NCBI GenBank assembly: GCA_028283745.1
Contig: JAPWJZ010000002.1
Span: 124,001 to 188,000, forward strand
From: Micavibrio sp.
GTDB lineage: Bacteria > Pseudomonadota > Alphaproteobacteria > Micavibrionales > UBA2020
Direction: 5' to 3'
Length of the DNA: 64,000 nucleotides
Program-made: the position numbers and the translations under genes
The notes under the pieces: generated by a model
Told to the model about the DNA's origin: nothing
Database searches by the model: none
Seen by the model: only the letters and a program-made list of their open reading frames with translations
In this document: one piece after another, positions 8,599 to 16,667 of the stretch
How positions within the stretch are numbered: position 1 is the stretch's first letter
Layout: each line of letters begins with the position of its first letter

Positions 8599-9807
8599 AT
8601 GAAGTTCAAAAACCCGTTTCGACCCAAGGCAAAGCCCGATTATAAAGCGAGCAGGTCAGCGCCGCTACTCGTGCCCTTTGGCGCAAAGGAAGCGGTTTTT
8701 ACGCCGCGTCATTACGATGCGCTGGCACGGGAGGGCTACCAGAAAAACGCCGTTGCCTATCGCTGCATTCGCCTTGTCAGCCAGAATGCGGCGGCGGTGC
8801 CATGGGCATTATTTGAAGGTTCAGGCGCAGATCGCCGCCGCCTGGATGACCACCCCATTCTGCACCTGCTGCACCGCCCCAACCCCGTGCAGGGCGGCGC
8901 GGAATTATTCGAGGCGATGTTTGCTTTTTACCTCATTGCAGGCAACGCCTATACCGAAGCCGTGGGGCCGAAGGGCCAGCCGCCACTGGAGCTATGGACG
9001 CTGCGCCCCGACCGCATGCGCATTGTACCGGGAACACAAGGCGTCCCTGCCGCCTACCGCTATAGCGCCAATGGCACCCAAGTTGAATACAAGGCAGACA
9101 CGCTGACAGGGCAGGCAGATGTTATGCACCTGAAGGCCTTTCATCCCCTGGATGACTGGTATGGCATGAGCGCGCTTGAAGCTGCCGCCTTCAGCATTGA
9201 CCAACATAATGAAGCCGCGCTGTGGAATGCATCGTTGCTGCAATCGTCCGGCAGGCCGTCGGGCGCGCTGGTATATAAACCGTCGCACCCCGAAGCGCTT
9301 GATACGCTGACGGAAACCCAGCGCGAGGCCCTGAGAACCGAAATTGAACAATACTTCAGCGGAAGCCGCAACGCAGGCCGCCCGCTGGTGCTGGAAGGTG
9401 GTCTTGACTGGCGGGACATGTCGCTGTCGCCAAAAGACATGGACTGGCTGGCAGGCAAGGATGTTTCCGCACGTGAAATTGCCCTTGCCTTCAACGTACC
9501 GCCGCAACTGGTAGGCATTGAAGGATCGCTTACCTTCGCGAATTTCGAGCAAGCGCGGCTGTCATTGTTTGATGATGCAGTGCTGCCGCTGCTCGACCGC
9601 GTGAAGGATGCCATGAATAACTGGCTGTGCCCGCGCTTTGGCGACAACCTGACGCTGGAATACGATACCGACGGCATTGAAGCGCTGGCCCCGCGCCGAG
9701 CTGAAACATGGTCACGCATTACCGCCGCAAGTTTCATGACGCTTAACGAAAAACGCCGCGCCTTCGGCCTTGCGCCGCTGGATGGCGGCGACACGCTGGC
9801 GGGTTAA
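8599..9807 (+). CDS. HK97-family portal protein
   Basis: 402 aa, matching the HK97/GTA portal family: an N-terminal region with AYRCIRLVSQNAAAVPW, the central stem/clip region, and the C-terminal NVPPQLVGI segment with TFANFEQAR. It forms the dodecameric ring at one capsid vertex through which DNA is packaged and to which the connector attaches. It lies between the terminase and a small chaperone-like ORF three bases downstream. Full length, no disruption seen. Confidence 0.95.
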   Translation: MKFKNPFRPKAKPDYKASRSAPLLVPFGAKEAVFTPRHYDALAREGYQKNAVAYRCIRLVSQNAAAVPWALFEGSGADRRRLDDHPILHLLHRPNPVQGGAELFEAMFAFYLIAGNAYTEAVGPKGQPPLELWTLRPDRMRIVPGTQGVPAAYRYSANGTQVEYKADTLTGQADVMHLKAFHPLDDWYGMSALEAAAFSIDQHNEAALWNASLLQSSGRPSGALVYKPSHPEALDTLTETQREALRTEIEQYFSGSRNAGRPLVLEGGLDWRDMSLSPKDMDWLAGKDVSAREIALAFNVPPQLVGIEGSLTFANFEQARLSLFDDAVLPLLDRVKDAMNNWLCPRFGDNLTLEYDTDGIEALAPRRAETWSRITAASFMTLNEKRRAFGLAPLDGGDTLAG

Positions 9808-9810
9808 ACA

Positions 9811-10068
9811 ATGGACTTCCGGCTTGTCATGGATATTGAGCAGGAGCTGGGCCCGCTGCCGCAACTGGCCGAAAAATTCCTGAACGGTGGCTGGTCACTG
9901 ACAGAGCTTGTGACGCTGCGCCACATCATGCTGCAGGCCGAAGGAAGCACGGTTGATTTTATGGAGCTGGGCCAGCGAATGACGGGACAAGGCTTTGCCA
10001 CCGATTATGCGCTGGCGCGGCAAAAACTATTCCGGTTTCTGCCGCCGGTAATTACGGTCCGACTTTAA
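9811..10068 (+). CDS. Small protein resembling the GTA gp10 tail-chaperone family
   Basis: 85 aa. The pattern FRLVMDIEQELG...LPQLAEKF...SLTELVTL matches the spacing of the tail-assembly-chaperone gene at 16341 (NLALIETLEQ...LLQVAERL...KLAETVTL). The two therefore appear to be paralogues within the same cluster. Here it sits between portal and protease, where RcGTA has the small ORF g3.5. Its function at this place is unclear; a chaperone or assembly factor is possible. Its 3' end overlaps the convergent minus-strand gene by 17 bases. Confidence 0.65.
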   Translation: MDFRLVMDIEQELGPLPQLAEKFLNGGWSLTELVTLRHIMLQAEGSTVDFMELGQRMTGQGFATDYALARQKLFRFLPPVITVRL

Positions 10069-10450
10069 ACTGCGCCACCCGCTGTTCAATGCGGTTGCCG
10101 TTGGGGGAACGATAGACGTTTTCGTACTCCAGCCAGTCTAGCGGCTGCTCGGTCGCCTTTTGCGCGCCGCGCACCCAGGTGCCGATAGACTCAAGCGCGT
10201 TTTCTTCATACGGGCGCACGGCAACGACGCGGGAAATGGATAATGCATTGTCGCGGATCAGCGCATCGATTTTCGTCGCCACCTCAGCCGGCACGCGGGC
10301 AACGCCGTTGAACGGCTTCATCAGGCTGCCAATCGCTTTATCAAGCTTCTTCAGCCTGGCGATGTCATCGGTGGGGCCTTTTAAAATGGCTTTGTGTTTT
10401 TCGTGGCCAAGCTGGCCTGCGGGGCCAAAGAGCGAATCAAGAATGGACAT
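10052..10450 (-). CDS. Hypothetical minus-strand gene inside the head-gene block, 132 aa
   Basis: A complete ORF on the strand opposite to all head genes, with a strong ribosome-binding site (GGGGAGG nine bases before the ATG). The product starts MSILDSLFGPAGQLG and is mixed alpha/beta by eye. It has no recognised domain, DNA-binding helix or signal peptide. Its position between portal and prohead protease is where lysogenically expressed cargo genes can sit. It could equally be an antisense-oriented regulator of the cluster. Function unknown. Confidence 0.75.
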   Translation of the reverse strand: MSILDSLFGPAGQLGHEKHKAILKGPTDDIARLKKLDKAIGSLMKPFNGVARVPAEVATKIDALIRDNALSISRVVAVRPYEENALESIGTWVRGAQKATEQPLDWLEYENVYRSPNGNRIEQRVAQFKVGP

Positions 10451-10563
10451 GGGTTGATGCCTCCCCGGTCTTTTGGCGTGCAGCTTTTAAAATTCAAATC
10501 CGGCGCATACCATAATGTTTTTGCCGGAGGTGTCAACCAAAACATCCCAACCGGAGTAACCCC

Positions 10564-11256
10564 ATGACCGCCCTAACCCTTGATACGCCGTTCGAGCTGA
10601 AGTTTGCGTCTGAAACGGGGGTATTTGAAGGTTATGCTTCCGTCTTTGGCGTGACCGACGCAACCGGCGACCGGATCGAAAAAGGCGCTTTCGCCCGCAG
10701 CCTTGAAGGCGCGCTGACCATGGGCCAGCTGCCGCCGCTGCTGTGGCAGCATGACCCGCGCCAGCCCATCGGCGCATGGCGCGAAATGTGGGAGGATGCG
10801 CACGGGCTGTACGTGAAGGGTGAACTTTTCGTCAGCGATATTATCCGCGCACGTGAAGCTTACCGGCTGCTGCAGGAAAAAGTCGTCACCGGACTTTCCA
10901 TCGGCTACCGCGCCCTTAAGTCGCACCGCGATGCAGAGGGCATTCGGGTACTGACAGAAATTGAGCTGATTGAAGTATCCATGGTGACCTTCCCCGCCAA
11001 TGACCATGCCCGCATCAACCGCGTTAAATCGCAGCTGATGGAGGGGCGCGTACCAACGCCGCGTGAATTTGAAACTTTCCTGCGTGATGCAGGCTTTAGC
11101 CGCAGGCAGGCCAAGGGCCTGGTTGCGGACGGCTATAAATCGCTCGCCCCGCGGGATGCGGCGGCGGGCAAAGACACTTTTGCGGCAGGCGATGACGCGC
11201 AGGCTTTGCGTGACCTTTCCGCCGTCCTCCTATCCCTCACCCCTCGCCCACTTTAA
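10564..11256 (+). CDS. HK97-type prohead protease (S78)
   Basis: 230 aa. It has the herpesvirus-assemblin-like fold signature of HK97 prohead proteases: FEGYASVFGVTDATGD near the N-terminus, the catalytic histidine in LLWQHD (H63), the catalytic serine in TGLSIGY (S112), and the IELIEVSMVTFPAN strand. It cleaves the scaffold-like N-terminus of the capsid protein during maturation. It is translated 12 bases upstream of the capsid gene. A C-terminal extension after residue ~155 looks helical. Intact. Confidence 0.95.
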   Translation: MTALTLDTPFELKFASETGVFEGYASVFGVTDATGDRIEKGAFARSLEGALTMGQLPPLLWQHDPRQPIGAWREMWEDAHGLYVKGELFVSDIIRAREAYRLLQEKVVTGLSIGYRALKSHRDAEGIRVLTEIELIEVSMVTFPANDHARINRVKSQLMEGRVPTPREFETFLRDAGFSRRQAKGLVADGYKSLAPRDAAAGKDTFAAGDDAQALRDLSAVLLSLTPRPL

Positions 11257-11267
11257 AAGGAAATACC

Positions 11268-12569
11268 ATGAACAATGATACCCGCAATGCGGATGTAAGA
11301 TCCGCCGTCTACGACCTTGGCCGCGCTTTTGAAGCCTTCAAGGATGCCAACGACCAGCGCCTGCGTGAAGTGGAGCGCCGCGGCAATGCCGACCCGCTGA
11401 CGGACATGAAGGTCAATCGCCTGAATGCCGAAATTACCCGCGCCATCGACCACGCCGACAGCGCAAAGAAGCGTGTTGACCTGCTTGAAACCGCCCTTTC
11501 CCGCGCGCCATCGACCAAAAACGACGACTGGTCGGAAGCGGAAGGCTTCAGCCTTGAGCGCCGTCACGTGCTGCACAACGACTTTGGCATAGATGCGTAT
11601 CGCCAGTATAAATCCGCCTTCCGAAGCTACCTTCGCAAAAACAATGCCGGTAGCGCGCTTGAAGAAATCAAGGCGCTTTCTGCCGGTTCCGACCCCGACG
11701 GCGGCTTTGCCGTGACGCCGGATATGTCGGGCCGCATTGCCGCGCTGGTGCGCGACACATCACCCATTCGCCAGGTCGCGAACGTGATTACCATCGGCAC
11801 GGATGCGCTTGAAGGCATTCAGGACCTTAACGAGGCCACTTCCGGCTGGGTCGGTGAAACTGAAAGCCGCAGCGAAACCACCGCGCCAAAAATCGGCGAA
11901 TACCGCATTCCGGTGCATGAACAATACGCCGAACCCCGCGCCACGCAAAAACTGCTGGATGATGCGCTGTTCAACGTGGAAGAATGGCTGGCCGGAAAGA
12001 TTGCCGAACGCCTTGCCCGCATGGAGAATGACGCTTTCGTCAACGGCAACGGCGTGCGCAAGCCGCGTGGTTTCCTGACCTATGGCGCAGGGCAGCCGTC
12101 TGCCGGCAGCTTTTCGGTCATCGAGCAAATGCCGACGGGGGCCAGCGGCGCTTTTGCCGGCAGTGACCCCGGTGATGCGCTCATTAGCCTTATCTATGCG
12201 CTTAAATCCAGCTACCGCGAAAACGCCGTCTTTATGATGAAACGCTCGACGCTGGCAGAAGTACGCAAGCTGAAGGACGCGGACGGCAATTACCTGTGGC
12301 AGCCGGATTTCCAGCTGAAACAGGGCGGCACGCTGCTCGGCTTTGATGTGGTAGAGGCGGAAGACATGCCCGCGATTGCCGCAAATTCCCTTTCCATCGC
12401 CTTTGGCGACTTCAAGGCCGGCTACCAGATCGTCGACCGCCAGGGCATCCGCATTCTGCGCGACAGCTTCACCGCCAAACCCTACGTCAAATTCTACACG
12501 ACGAAACGGGTTGGCGGCGATGTCGTGAACTTTGAAGCCATCAAGCTTTTGAAGTTCGCGGCTTCCTGA
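11268..12569 (+). CDS. Major capsid protein, HK97 fold
   Basis: 433 aa. A helical, charged N-terminal delta/scaffolding region (~residues 1-110) is followed by the HK97 core, recognisable from SDPDGGFAVTPDMSGRI, SPIRQVANVI, the WVGETE...P motif, and the C-terminal AFGDFKAGYQIVDR, typical of GTA and siphophage capsid proteins. It is preceded by GGAA spaced for an RBS. Immediately downstream lies a long, perfect terminator-type hairpin, which would raise capsid transcript over the genes that follow. Confidence 0.95.
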   Translation: MNNDTRNADVRSAVYDLGRAFEAFKDANDQRLREVERRGNADPLTDMKVNRLNAEITRAIDHADSAKKRVDLLETALSRAPSTKNDDWSEAEGFSLERRHVLHNDFGIDAYRQYKSAFRSYLRKNNAGSALEEIKALSAGSDPDGGFAVTPDMSGRIAALVRDTSPIRQVANVITIGTDALEGIQDLNEATSGWVGETESRSETTAPKIGEYRIPVHEQYAEPRATQKLLDDALFNVEEWLAGKIAERLARMENDAFVNGNGVRKPRGFLTYGAGQPSAGSFSVIEQMPTGASGAFAGSDPGDALISLIYALKSSYRENAVFMMKRSTLAEVRKLKDADGNYLWQPDFQLKQGGTLLGFDVVEAEDMPAIAANSLSIAFGDFKAGYQIVDRQGIRILRDSFTAKPYVKFYTTKRVGGDVVNFEAIKLLKFAAS

Positions 12570-12588
12570 TAGCCGTTCGCCGCAGAAG

Positions 12589-12688
12589 GGCCCGGGGCGC
12601 GGCCTTGCAGCCCCCACCCCCTGGCGCAGACAAGAAACCGGTTATGCCCTCTGCCGGTTTTCTGCCCGCCCCGGGCCTTTTCTTTTTT
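12589..12688 (+). terminator. Large hairpin with T-tract after the capsid gene
   Basis: An 11-bp perfect stem (GGCCCGGGGCG at 12589-12599 with CGCCCCGGGCC at 12667-12677) encloses 67 bases and is followed by TTTTCTTTTTT. Inside the loop a second hairpin forms (GAAACCGG at 12634-12641 with CCGGTTTTC at 12654-12662). The position, directly after the most abundant virion protein gene, suggests partial termination or transcript stabilisation within the operon. Confidence 0.75.
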
Positions 12689-12714
12689 CATCTTTCCTGA
12701 AAGGACTTTCCCCC

Positions 12715-13164
12715 ATGCATGACCTCATCAATACCCTTTCCTTCACCCAAAGCCTTATGCCGCAAACTATTCAGGCTGCGGCGCTGAATACCGGCAACAT
12801 CGACATGCAGGGCTGCGATACGCTCGCTATCGTCCTGCTTGTCGGCAATATCGTGGATACGCTGGATGCGTCGCACCGCGTGGATGTTAAAATTGAACAT
12901 GCGGATGATGACAATACCGGCGGGCCCACCACCTATGCCGCCTGCACGGACGATGATGTGCTGAACTTCAGCAGCCTTTCCGCCGGGCAGTTCCTGAGCA
13001 TCGACAGTTCCACCAAGGAACAAAAGCGTCATGTCATCGGCTATCGCGGTGGCAAACGCTTTGTCAAAGTCACGGCAACGCCGGTGTCGCTTGCGACCGG
13101 CGGCCCCATTTCCATGCTGGCGCTCAAGGGTGCGCTGCACCAGGCGCCTGTCAGCAACGGCTGA
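12715..13164 (+). CDS. Probable capsid-associated protein, 149 aa
   Basis: A 149-aa protein encoded right after the capsid gene, with AAAGGA ten bases before the ATG. It is beta-rich (HRVDVKIEHADDD..., KRFVKVTATPV) and has no membrane segment. Proteins of this size and position in HK97-like clusters are often decoration or stabilisation proteins. I do not recognise a diagnostic motif, so the role is inferred from place only. RcGTA has no obvious equivalent in this slot. Confidence 0.7.
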   Translation: MHDLINTLSFTQSLMPQTIQAAALNTGNIDMQGCDTLAIVLLVGNIVDTLDASHRVDVKIEHADDDNTGGPTTYAACTDDDVLNFSSLSAGQFLSIDSSTKEQKRHVIGYRGGKRFVKVTATPVSLATGGPISMLALKGALHQAPVSNG

Positions 13165-13190
13165 TTTTTTGACCAGAGCCTCCCCGCCTT

Positions 13191-13229
13191 GCGGGCGGGG
13201 ATAACTGCTATCTCCGCCCGCCTTTTTTT
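13191..13229 (+). terminator. Intrinsic terminator inside the head-gene block
   Basis: GCGGGCGGGGA (13191-13201) pairs with TCTCCGCCCGC (13211-13221) over a 9-base loop, followed by seven T residues. It ends just before the connector gene at 13237. A competing hairpin can form from the preceding CCCCGCC, a layout that could act as an attenuator/antiterminator pair. Confidence 0.7.
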
Positions 13230-13236
13230 CGGGAGA

Positions 13237-13782
13237 ATGATTTTGAAAAACCTGACCCTGCTATCTCCGCCCGCGCTGGAGCCTGTGACGCTGGCTGACA
13301 TGAAAACTCACCTGCGCCTGACGCATAGCGCGGAAGATACGCTGGTGCAAAACCTGATCACCGCCGCGCGGCAGGCTTGTGAAGCCTTCACCGGCCTTGC
13401 CCTGCAAACCCAAAGCTGGCGTTTGCAGCTTGACCGCGCAGCCGAAGTGATAGCTCTGCCAAAATCGCCCGTTCAAGCCATCACCACGATTACTTGCGAT
13501 GGCATGATGGCTGCGCCGGAAAGTTACCGGCTGGATAATGCCGGCATGCGCCTTGTGTTTTTGGACACGCCGCAAACCGTCAGCCGCTTCAACGGCATTG
13601 TTATTGACTATACCGCGGGCTTTGGCGATGGCGCGGAAGACGTACCGGCCTTGTTGCGGCAGGGCATTCGGCAATTGACGGCACGGCTGTATGAACAGCG
13701 GGGCGACGGCGCGATGGAAGCGCTGTTACCCTCCGGCGCGGCCAGCCTTTTCCAGCCGTTTCGCGTGATGGGGCTGTCATGA
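13237..13782 (+). CDS. Head-tail connector protein (gp6-like / phiE125 gp8 type)
   Basis: 181 aa with the typical opening LTLLSPPALEPVTLADMKTHLR..., the AEDTLVQNLITAARQACEAFTG helix and the IDYTAGFG...VPALLRQGI motif of head-tail connector proteins (RcGTA g6 position). It forms the ring below the portal. The ATG at 13237 or the TTG at 13243 are both usable; GGGAG lies just upstream. The frame is open further upstream to 13189, but that stretch lies within the terminator. It overlaps the next gene by four bases. Confidence 0.9.
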   Translation: MILKNLTLLSPPALEPVTLADMKTHLRLTHSAEDTLVQNLITAARQACEAFTGLALQTQSWRLQLDRAAEVIALPKSPVQAITTITCDGMMAAPESYRLDNAGMRLVFLDTPQTVSRFNGIVIDYTAGFGDGAEDVPALLRQGIRQLTARLYEQRGDGAMEALLPSGAASLFQPFRVMGLS

Positions 13783-14111
13783 CGCAGATTCATGAACTCC
13801 GGCATGTATTGTCACTGCAGGAATGCGTTCGCGCCGCAGATGGCGGCGGCGGCACAGTGGACCACTGGCAGGACATTGCCAATAACCCGCAGGTTTTCGC
13901 CGCCATCAATTCCACAAGTGGCCGTGTGGATACCACCGGCAGGCAGCTGGCCCATATAAATCAATACCGCATTACGCTGCGCTACCGCGACGATATAACA
14001 CCGCAATGGCGGCTGCGGGATGAAGCCTTCAGCTACCGCATTCTGGCACTGCGTGATGTGGATGGGCGGCAGGCCTATCTGGAAATCAACGCTGAACGGG
14101 ACGCCTTGTAA
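13779..14111 (+). CDS. Phage head closure (head-tail adaptor) protein
   Basis: 110 aa, SPP1 gp16/HK97 gp7-like: VDHWQDIAN...VFAAI near the N-terminus, RQLAHINQYRITLRYRDDI in the middle, and FSYRILALRDVDGRQAYLEI at the end, the usual pattern of head-tail joining proteins (RcGTA g7 position). It is coupled to the connector by an ATGA overlap. Its expected partner, the tail terminator, is displaced 1.4 kb downstream because two unrelated genes intervene. Confidence 0.88.
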   Translation: MTQIHELRHVLSLQECVRAADGGGGTVDHWQDIANNPQVFAAINSTSGRVDTTGRQLAHINQYRITLRYRDDITPQWRLRDEAFSYRILALRDVDGRQAYLEINAERDAL

Positions 14112-14141
14112 CCGCGGGCCGGAATTTGCTAGGCTGCGGGC

Positions 14142-14606
14142 ATGCCGTTCTTAATCTTCATTTGCAGCATTTTTGCCCTCGCCTATTACCAACGTCTGGA
14201 ACACCGCCAGCTGATTGTATCCCTGCGCGCCTTGCAAAAGCAGCTTGCCTGCGAAACGCCCGGCCGCACCCTGATAGAACAGCAGCTGGAGACGGAGGAC
14301 TGGCGCGTTATTGACCTCGAAAACACGCGCCTGTCGTTACGCCGCAAGTTTATGGTGCAGGACAGGCAGGCGTTGATACGCTATGCCATACCGGTGATTA
14401 TTCTGTGCGTTATTCTGGTGCTGCTGCAAAACTTTATCCTGGCAGCACTTTGCATTGCAGGGCTGGCTATCAAATGGTTTGTCAGCGTTACGGTGCTGGA
14501 ACTTAGCCCGCACCACCCGGAATTCGAGGTGACGGTATTCGGGCAACGCATTTTCATGCAAAATCTTGCGCCGCCGCAGGAGCAAAATTCGAAGGCCGAA
14601 GTTTAG
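14142..14606 (+). CDS. Membrane protein inserted in the virion cluster, 154 aa
   Basis: A short N-terminal hydrophobic segment (FLIFICSIFALAYY), a cytoplasmic charged region, then a long hydrophobic hairpin (YAIPVIILCVILVLL...FILAALCIAGLAI, residues ~87-115) and a soluble C-terminal tail. No recognised domain. The translation signal is weak. It lies in the gap between head-closure and tail-terminator genes and ends four bases inside the convergent Sel1 gene. It is not a known structural component, so it is likely a cargo gene or host gene acquired by the cluster. Confidence 0.7.
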   Translation: MPFLIFICSIFALAYYQRLEHRQLIVSLRALQKQLACETPGRTLIEQQLETEDWRVIDLENTRLSLRRKFMVQDRQALIRYAIPVIILCVILVLLQNFILAALCIAGLAIKWFVSVTVLELSPHHPEFEVTVFGQRIFMQNLAPPQEQNSKAEV

Positions 14607-15391
14607 GGCGTTTTTTTATCCGGCGTATCAGCGGCTTTTTTAGCCATTTCATCCGCCAGAATTTTTTCCGGGTTGTCGCCGATGACATCAAGCGTGTCGG
14701 GCGCCCAGTCCTTGACTTCCTTTTCAAGGTCGATCACCTGATCTGGCGGCAAATCCTTGGCAATGATTTCGGCAACTTTATAGGCCTGGAAGCGCATCTT
14801 CTTGTTATCGCCGTGCGTTGCCGCAATGCGGAACCATTTATAAGCAAGCTTGCGGTCTGGCTTCAGGTCGTACGTCGTGCCCTTGCTGCCTTCAAAAATG
14901 GAGATGCCGTAGAAAAACGCGCCCTGCTGGTCGCCCAGCCGCGCGGCGCGGTTGAACCAGCCAATCGCAAGGCGGGTATTAATGCCAACGCCCATACCCT
15001 GGCGGTACAGCGCGGCGATGGCCACCATGCCGTCCGTATTTTCGAGCAACGCTGCTTTATGATACAGCGCAAAAGCTTCTTCGTTGCTTTGAATGACGCC
15101 ATTGCCTTCAGCATACATATTGCCAAGAAGAACCATGGCGCGGACATCGTTCATTTCCGCCAGCGGGCGGAGATCCGTAATGGCTTTCAGCCAGTCGCCG
15201 CGGTCATAGGCGCGCTTGCCGCGCTGAAAAGCTTCTTCCTTGATTTTCTCGGGCGTGACTTCCGGCACGGTGGGTTCTGCCGCCTTGACTGCCGTCTTGT
15301 CAGTGGCAGCCGTGGCACCGGCGGCCTGTGCCGCCACCGGCAGCATCAGCAGAGCAATCACGGGAAGGGCTGTCAGGGTAAGGCGCGGCAT
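14603..15391 (-). CDS. Secreted Sel1/TPR-repeat protein, 262 aa
   Basis: A signal peptide (LPVIALLMLPVAAQA, cut near residue 23), then Sel1-like repeats (residues ~55-200) with AMVLLGNMYAEGNGV, DGMVAIAALYRQGMGV and QGAFFYGISIFEGSKG units. The tail is lysine-rich. Sel1 repeats are protein-interaction solenoids common in periplasmic regulators. The gene is on the strand opposite to the virion genes and interrupts the head-closure/tail-terminator pair, which is contiguous in RcGTA. Not a known phage component. Confidence 0.88.
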   Translation of the reverse strand: MPRLTLTALPVIALLMLPVAAQAAGATAATDKTAVKAAEPTVPEVTPEKIKEEAFQRGKRAYDRGDWLKAITDLRPLAEMNDVRAMVLLGNMYAEGNGVIQSNEEAFALYHKAALLENTDGMVAIAALYRQGMGVGINTRLAIGWFNRAARLGDQQGAFFYGISIFEGSKGTTYDLKPDRKLAYKWFRIAATHGDNKKMRFQAYKVAEIIAKDLPPDQVIDLEKEVKDWAPDTLDVIGDNPEKILADEMAKKAADTPDKKTP

Positions 15392-15498
15392 GAAAATATC
15401 CTGTTCTGGAAGACGCGAAGGCCAATTCCTTTAGGGTAAGCCCTTTGGCGGGAAATTTCAAATTTTTCAATAATGTCGATGTTTGAGGGAGTGACGAT

Positions 15499-15909
15499 AT
15501 GAGTGCCCAAAGCCTATGGCCGGTGCAGGCCGCCGTTTATGCCCGCCTTAGCGGTGATGAAGCCCTTGGGGGCTTGCTGCCGGCAAACCGCATTTTTGAT
15601 GCCGTACCAGCGGATTCGCCTTTTCCTTATATCGCGCTGGGTGATATGTCGGCGCGGGCTGCGGATACGCAAGGCACCAGTGGCTATGACATAACGCTTG
15701 ATATCGACGCTTATAGCCGCGGCACCGGCATGAAGGAAGCCAGGGCATTAATGCGGGCCGTATATGACTGCCTGCACAACCAAAGCTTCACCGTTGAAGG
15801 ACAAACCCTGCTGCTGTGCCTTGAGGTGGAAAGTAGCTGCAGCCTGCTGGCGGATGGCCGCACCCGCAGGTCTACCCAGCGCTTTCACCTTGTTACCGAA
15901 CCCGTTTAA
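15499..15909 (+). CDS. Tail terminator / tail completion protein (DUF3168)
   Basis: 136 aa. LWPVQAAVYARLSGD at the N-terminus, IFDAVPADSPFPYIALGDM in the middle and RSTQRFHLVTEPV at the end are the standard DUF3168 pattern (RcGTA g8). It caps the tail tube and joins it to the head. A good ribosome-binding site (GAGGGAG) precedes the ATG. It is followed 15 bases later by the tail tube gene. Confidence 0.92.
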   Translation: MSAQSLWPVQAAVYARLSGDEALGGLLPANRIFDAVPADSPFPYIALGDMSARAADTQGTSGYDITLDIDAYSRGTGMKEARALMRAVYDCLHNQSFTVEGQTLLLCLEVESSCSLLADGRTRRSTQRFHLVTEPV

Positions 15910-15924
15910 GAAAGGAAGCCCGAC

Positions 15925-16344
15925 ATGACCGGACAGAAGGGGCGCGACCTGCTGCTGAAAATCGGCAATGGCGCAGACCCTGAAAATTTTTCAACCCTTG
16001 GCGCTGCGCGCACCACCGCCTTTAGCCTCAATAACCAGCCCGCCGACGCTACGACAATGGATGATGGCGGCATGCAAAGGTTTATTGGTGATGCAGGCGT
16101 GCAGTCACTGCAGCTGAAGCTGGATGGCGTGTTCAAGGATTCGATTGCGGAAGAAAAGCTCCGCGCTGCCGCCTTCAACCGTTTGGTACCAAACTTTGAA
16201 CTATGGTTTCCGAACGGGGATAAATACGCGGCAGCCTTCGCCGTGCAGGAATATAGCCGCAGCGGCGCCCACGACGGGCTTGAAAGCTTCACTGTAACGC
16301 TCGCCCGCAGCGGCAGCGGCACCTTTACAAAGGCAAGCGCATGA
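15925..16344 (+). CDS. Major tail tube protein (TP901-1/GTA g9 type)
   Basis: 139 aa. GQKGRDLLLKIG...FSTLGAARTTAFSLN at the start, then VTTMDDGG-like and LELWFPNGDKYAAAFAVQEYSRSGAHDGL segments, match the TP901-1 family major tail protein as found in GTAs. It polymerises into the tail tube around the tape measure. It overlaps the tail-chaperone gene by four bases (ATGA at 16341). Intact and of ordinary length. Confidence 0.93.
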   Translation: MTGQKGRDLLLKIGNGADPENFSTLGAARTTAFSLNNQPADATTMDDGGMQRFIGDAGVQSLQLKLDGVFKDSIAEEKLRAAAFNRLVPNFELWFPNGDKYAAAFAVQEYSRSGAHDGLESFTVTLARSGSGTFTKASA

Positions 16345-16667
16345 CGACGCTGACCCTGCCGGGGCCGGAGCGTCCCTATACAACACCCCTCAACCTCGCA
16401 CTTATCGAAACGCTGGAGCAGGATACCAACCTGCTGCAAGTGGCGGAACGGCTGGCGGCGCGTGACATGAAACTTGCCGAAACGGTTACGCTACTATGCC
16501 GCATTTACCGCTGCGCAGGCTGCGACATGGCAGATGCCGCGCTTGAGCAGTTCCTGCTGACGCAAGCCCCCGCTATTCTGCTGGCAGATATATTGCTGAT
16601 GGTTCTGACGCCACTGGCAAGGGCGGGGGTTATAGACCCTGCAAAAAAGCCCTCGACCTCCGGCTGA
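16341..16667 (+). CDS. Tail assembly chaperone, N-terminal (G-like) product
   Basis: 108 aa, GTA gp10-like. Tail assembly chaperones coat the tape measure before tube polymerisation. Codons 101-103 read GCA AAA AAG, giving the -1 slippery heptamer A AAA AAG (16643-16649), 15 bases before the stop. Shifting there enters the frame of the 16667 ORF without meeting a stop, giving a fusion of about 172 aa. This is the classic G/G-T arrangement known from lambda and other long-tailed phages. The 9811 gene product appears to be a paralogue. Confidence 0.88.
   Translation: MTTLTLPGPERPYTTPLNLALIETLEQDTNLLQVAERLAARDMKLAETVTLLCRIYRCAGCDMADAALEQFLLTQAPAILLADILLMVLTPLARAGVIDPAKKPSTSG
16643..16649 (+). 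promoter_or_regulatory. Programmed -1 frameshift heptamer A AAA AAG
   Basis: Six A then G, in phase A_AAA_AAG relative to the 16341 frame. After a -1 slip the next codons are GCC CTC GAC CTC CGG CTG ATG, that is, directly into the 16667 frame. A G-rich stretch (GGGCGGGGG, 16621-16629) lies about 13 bases upstream and could act as a stimulatory Shine-Dalgarno-like element. Confidence 0.75.
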
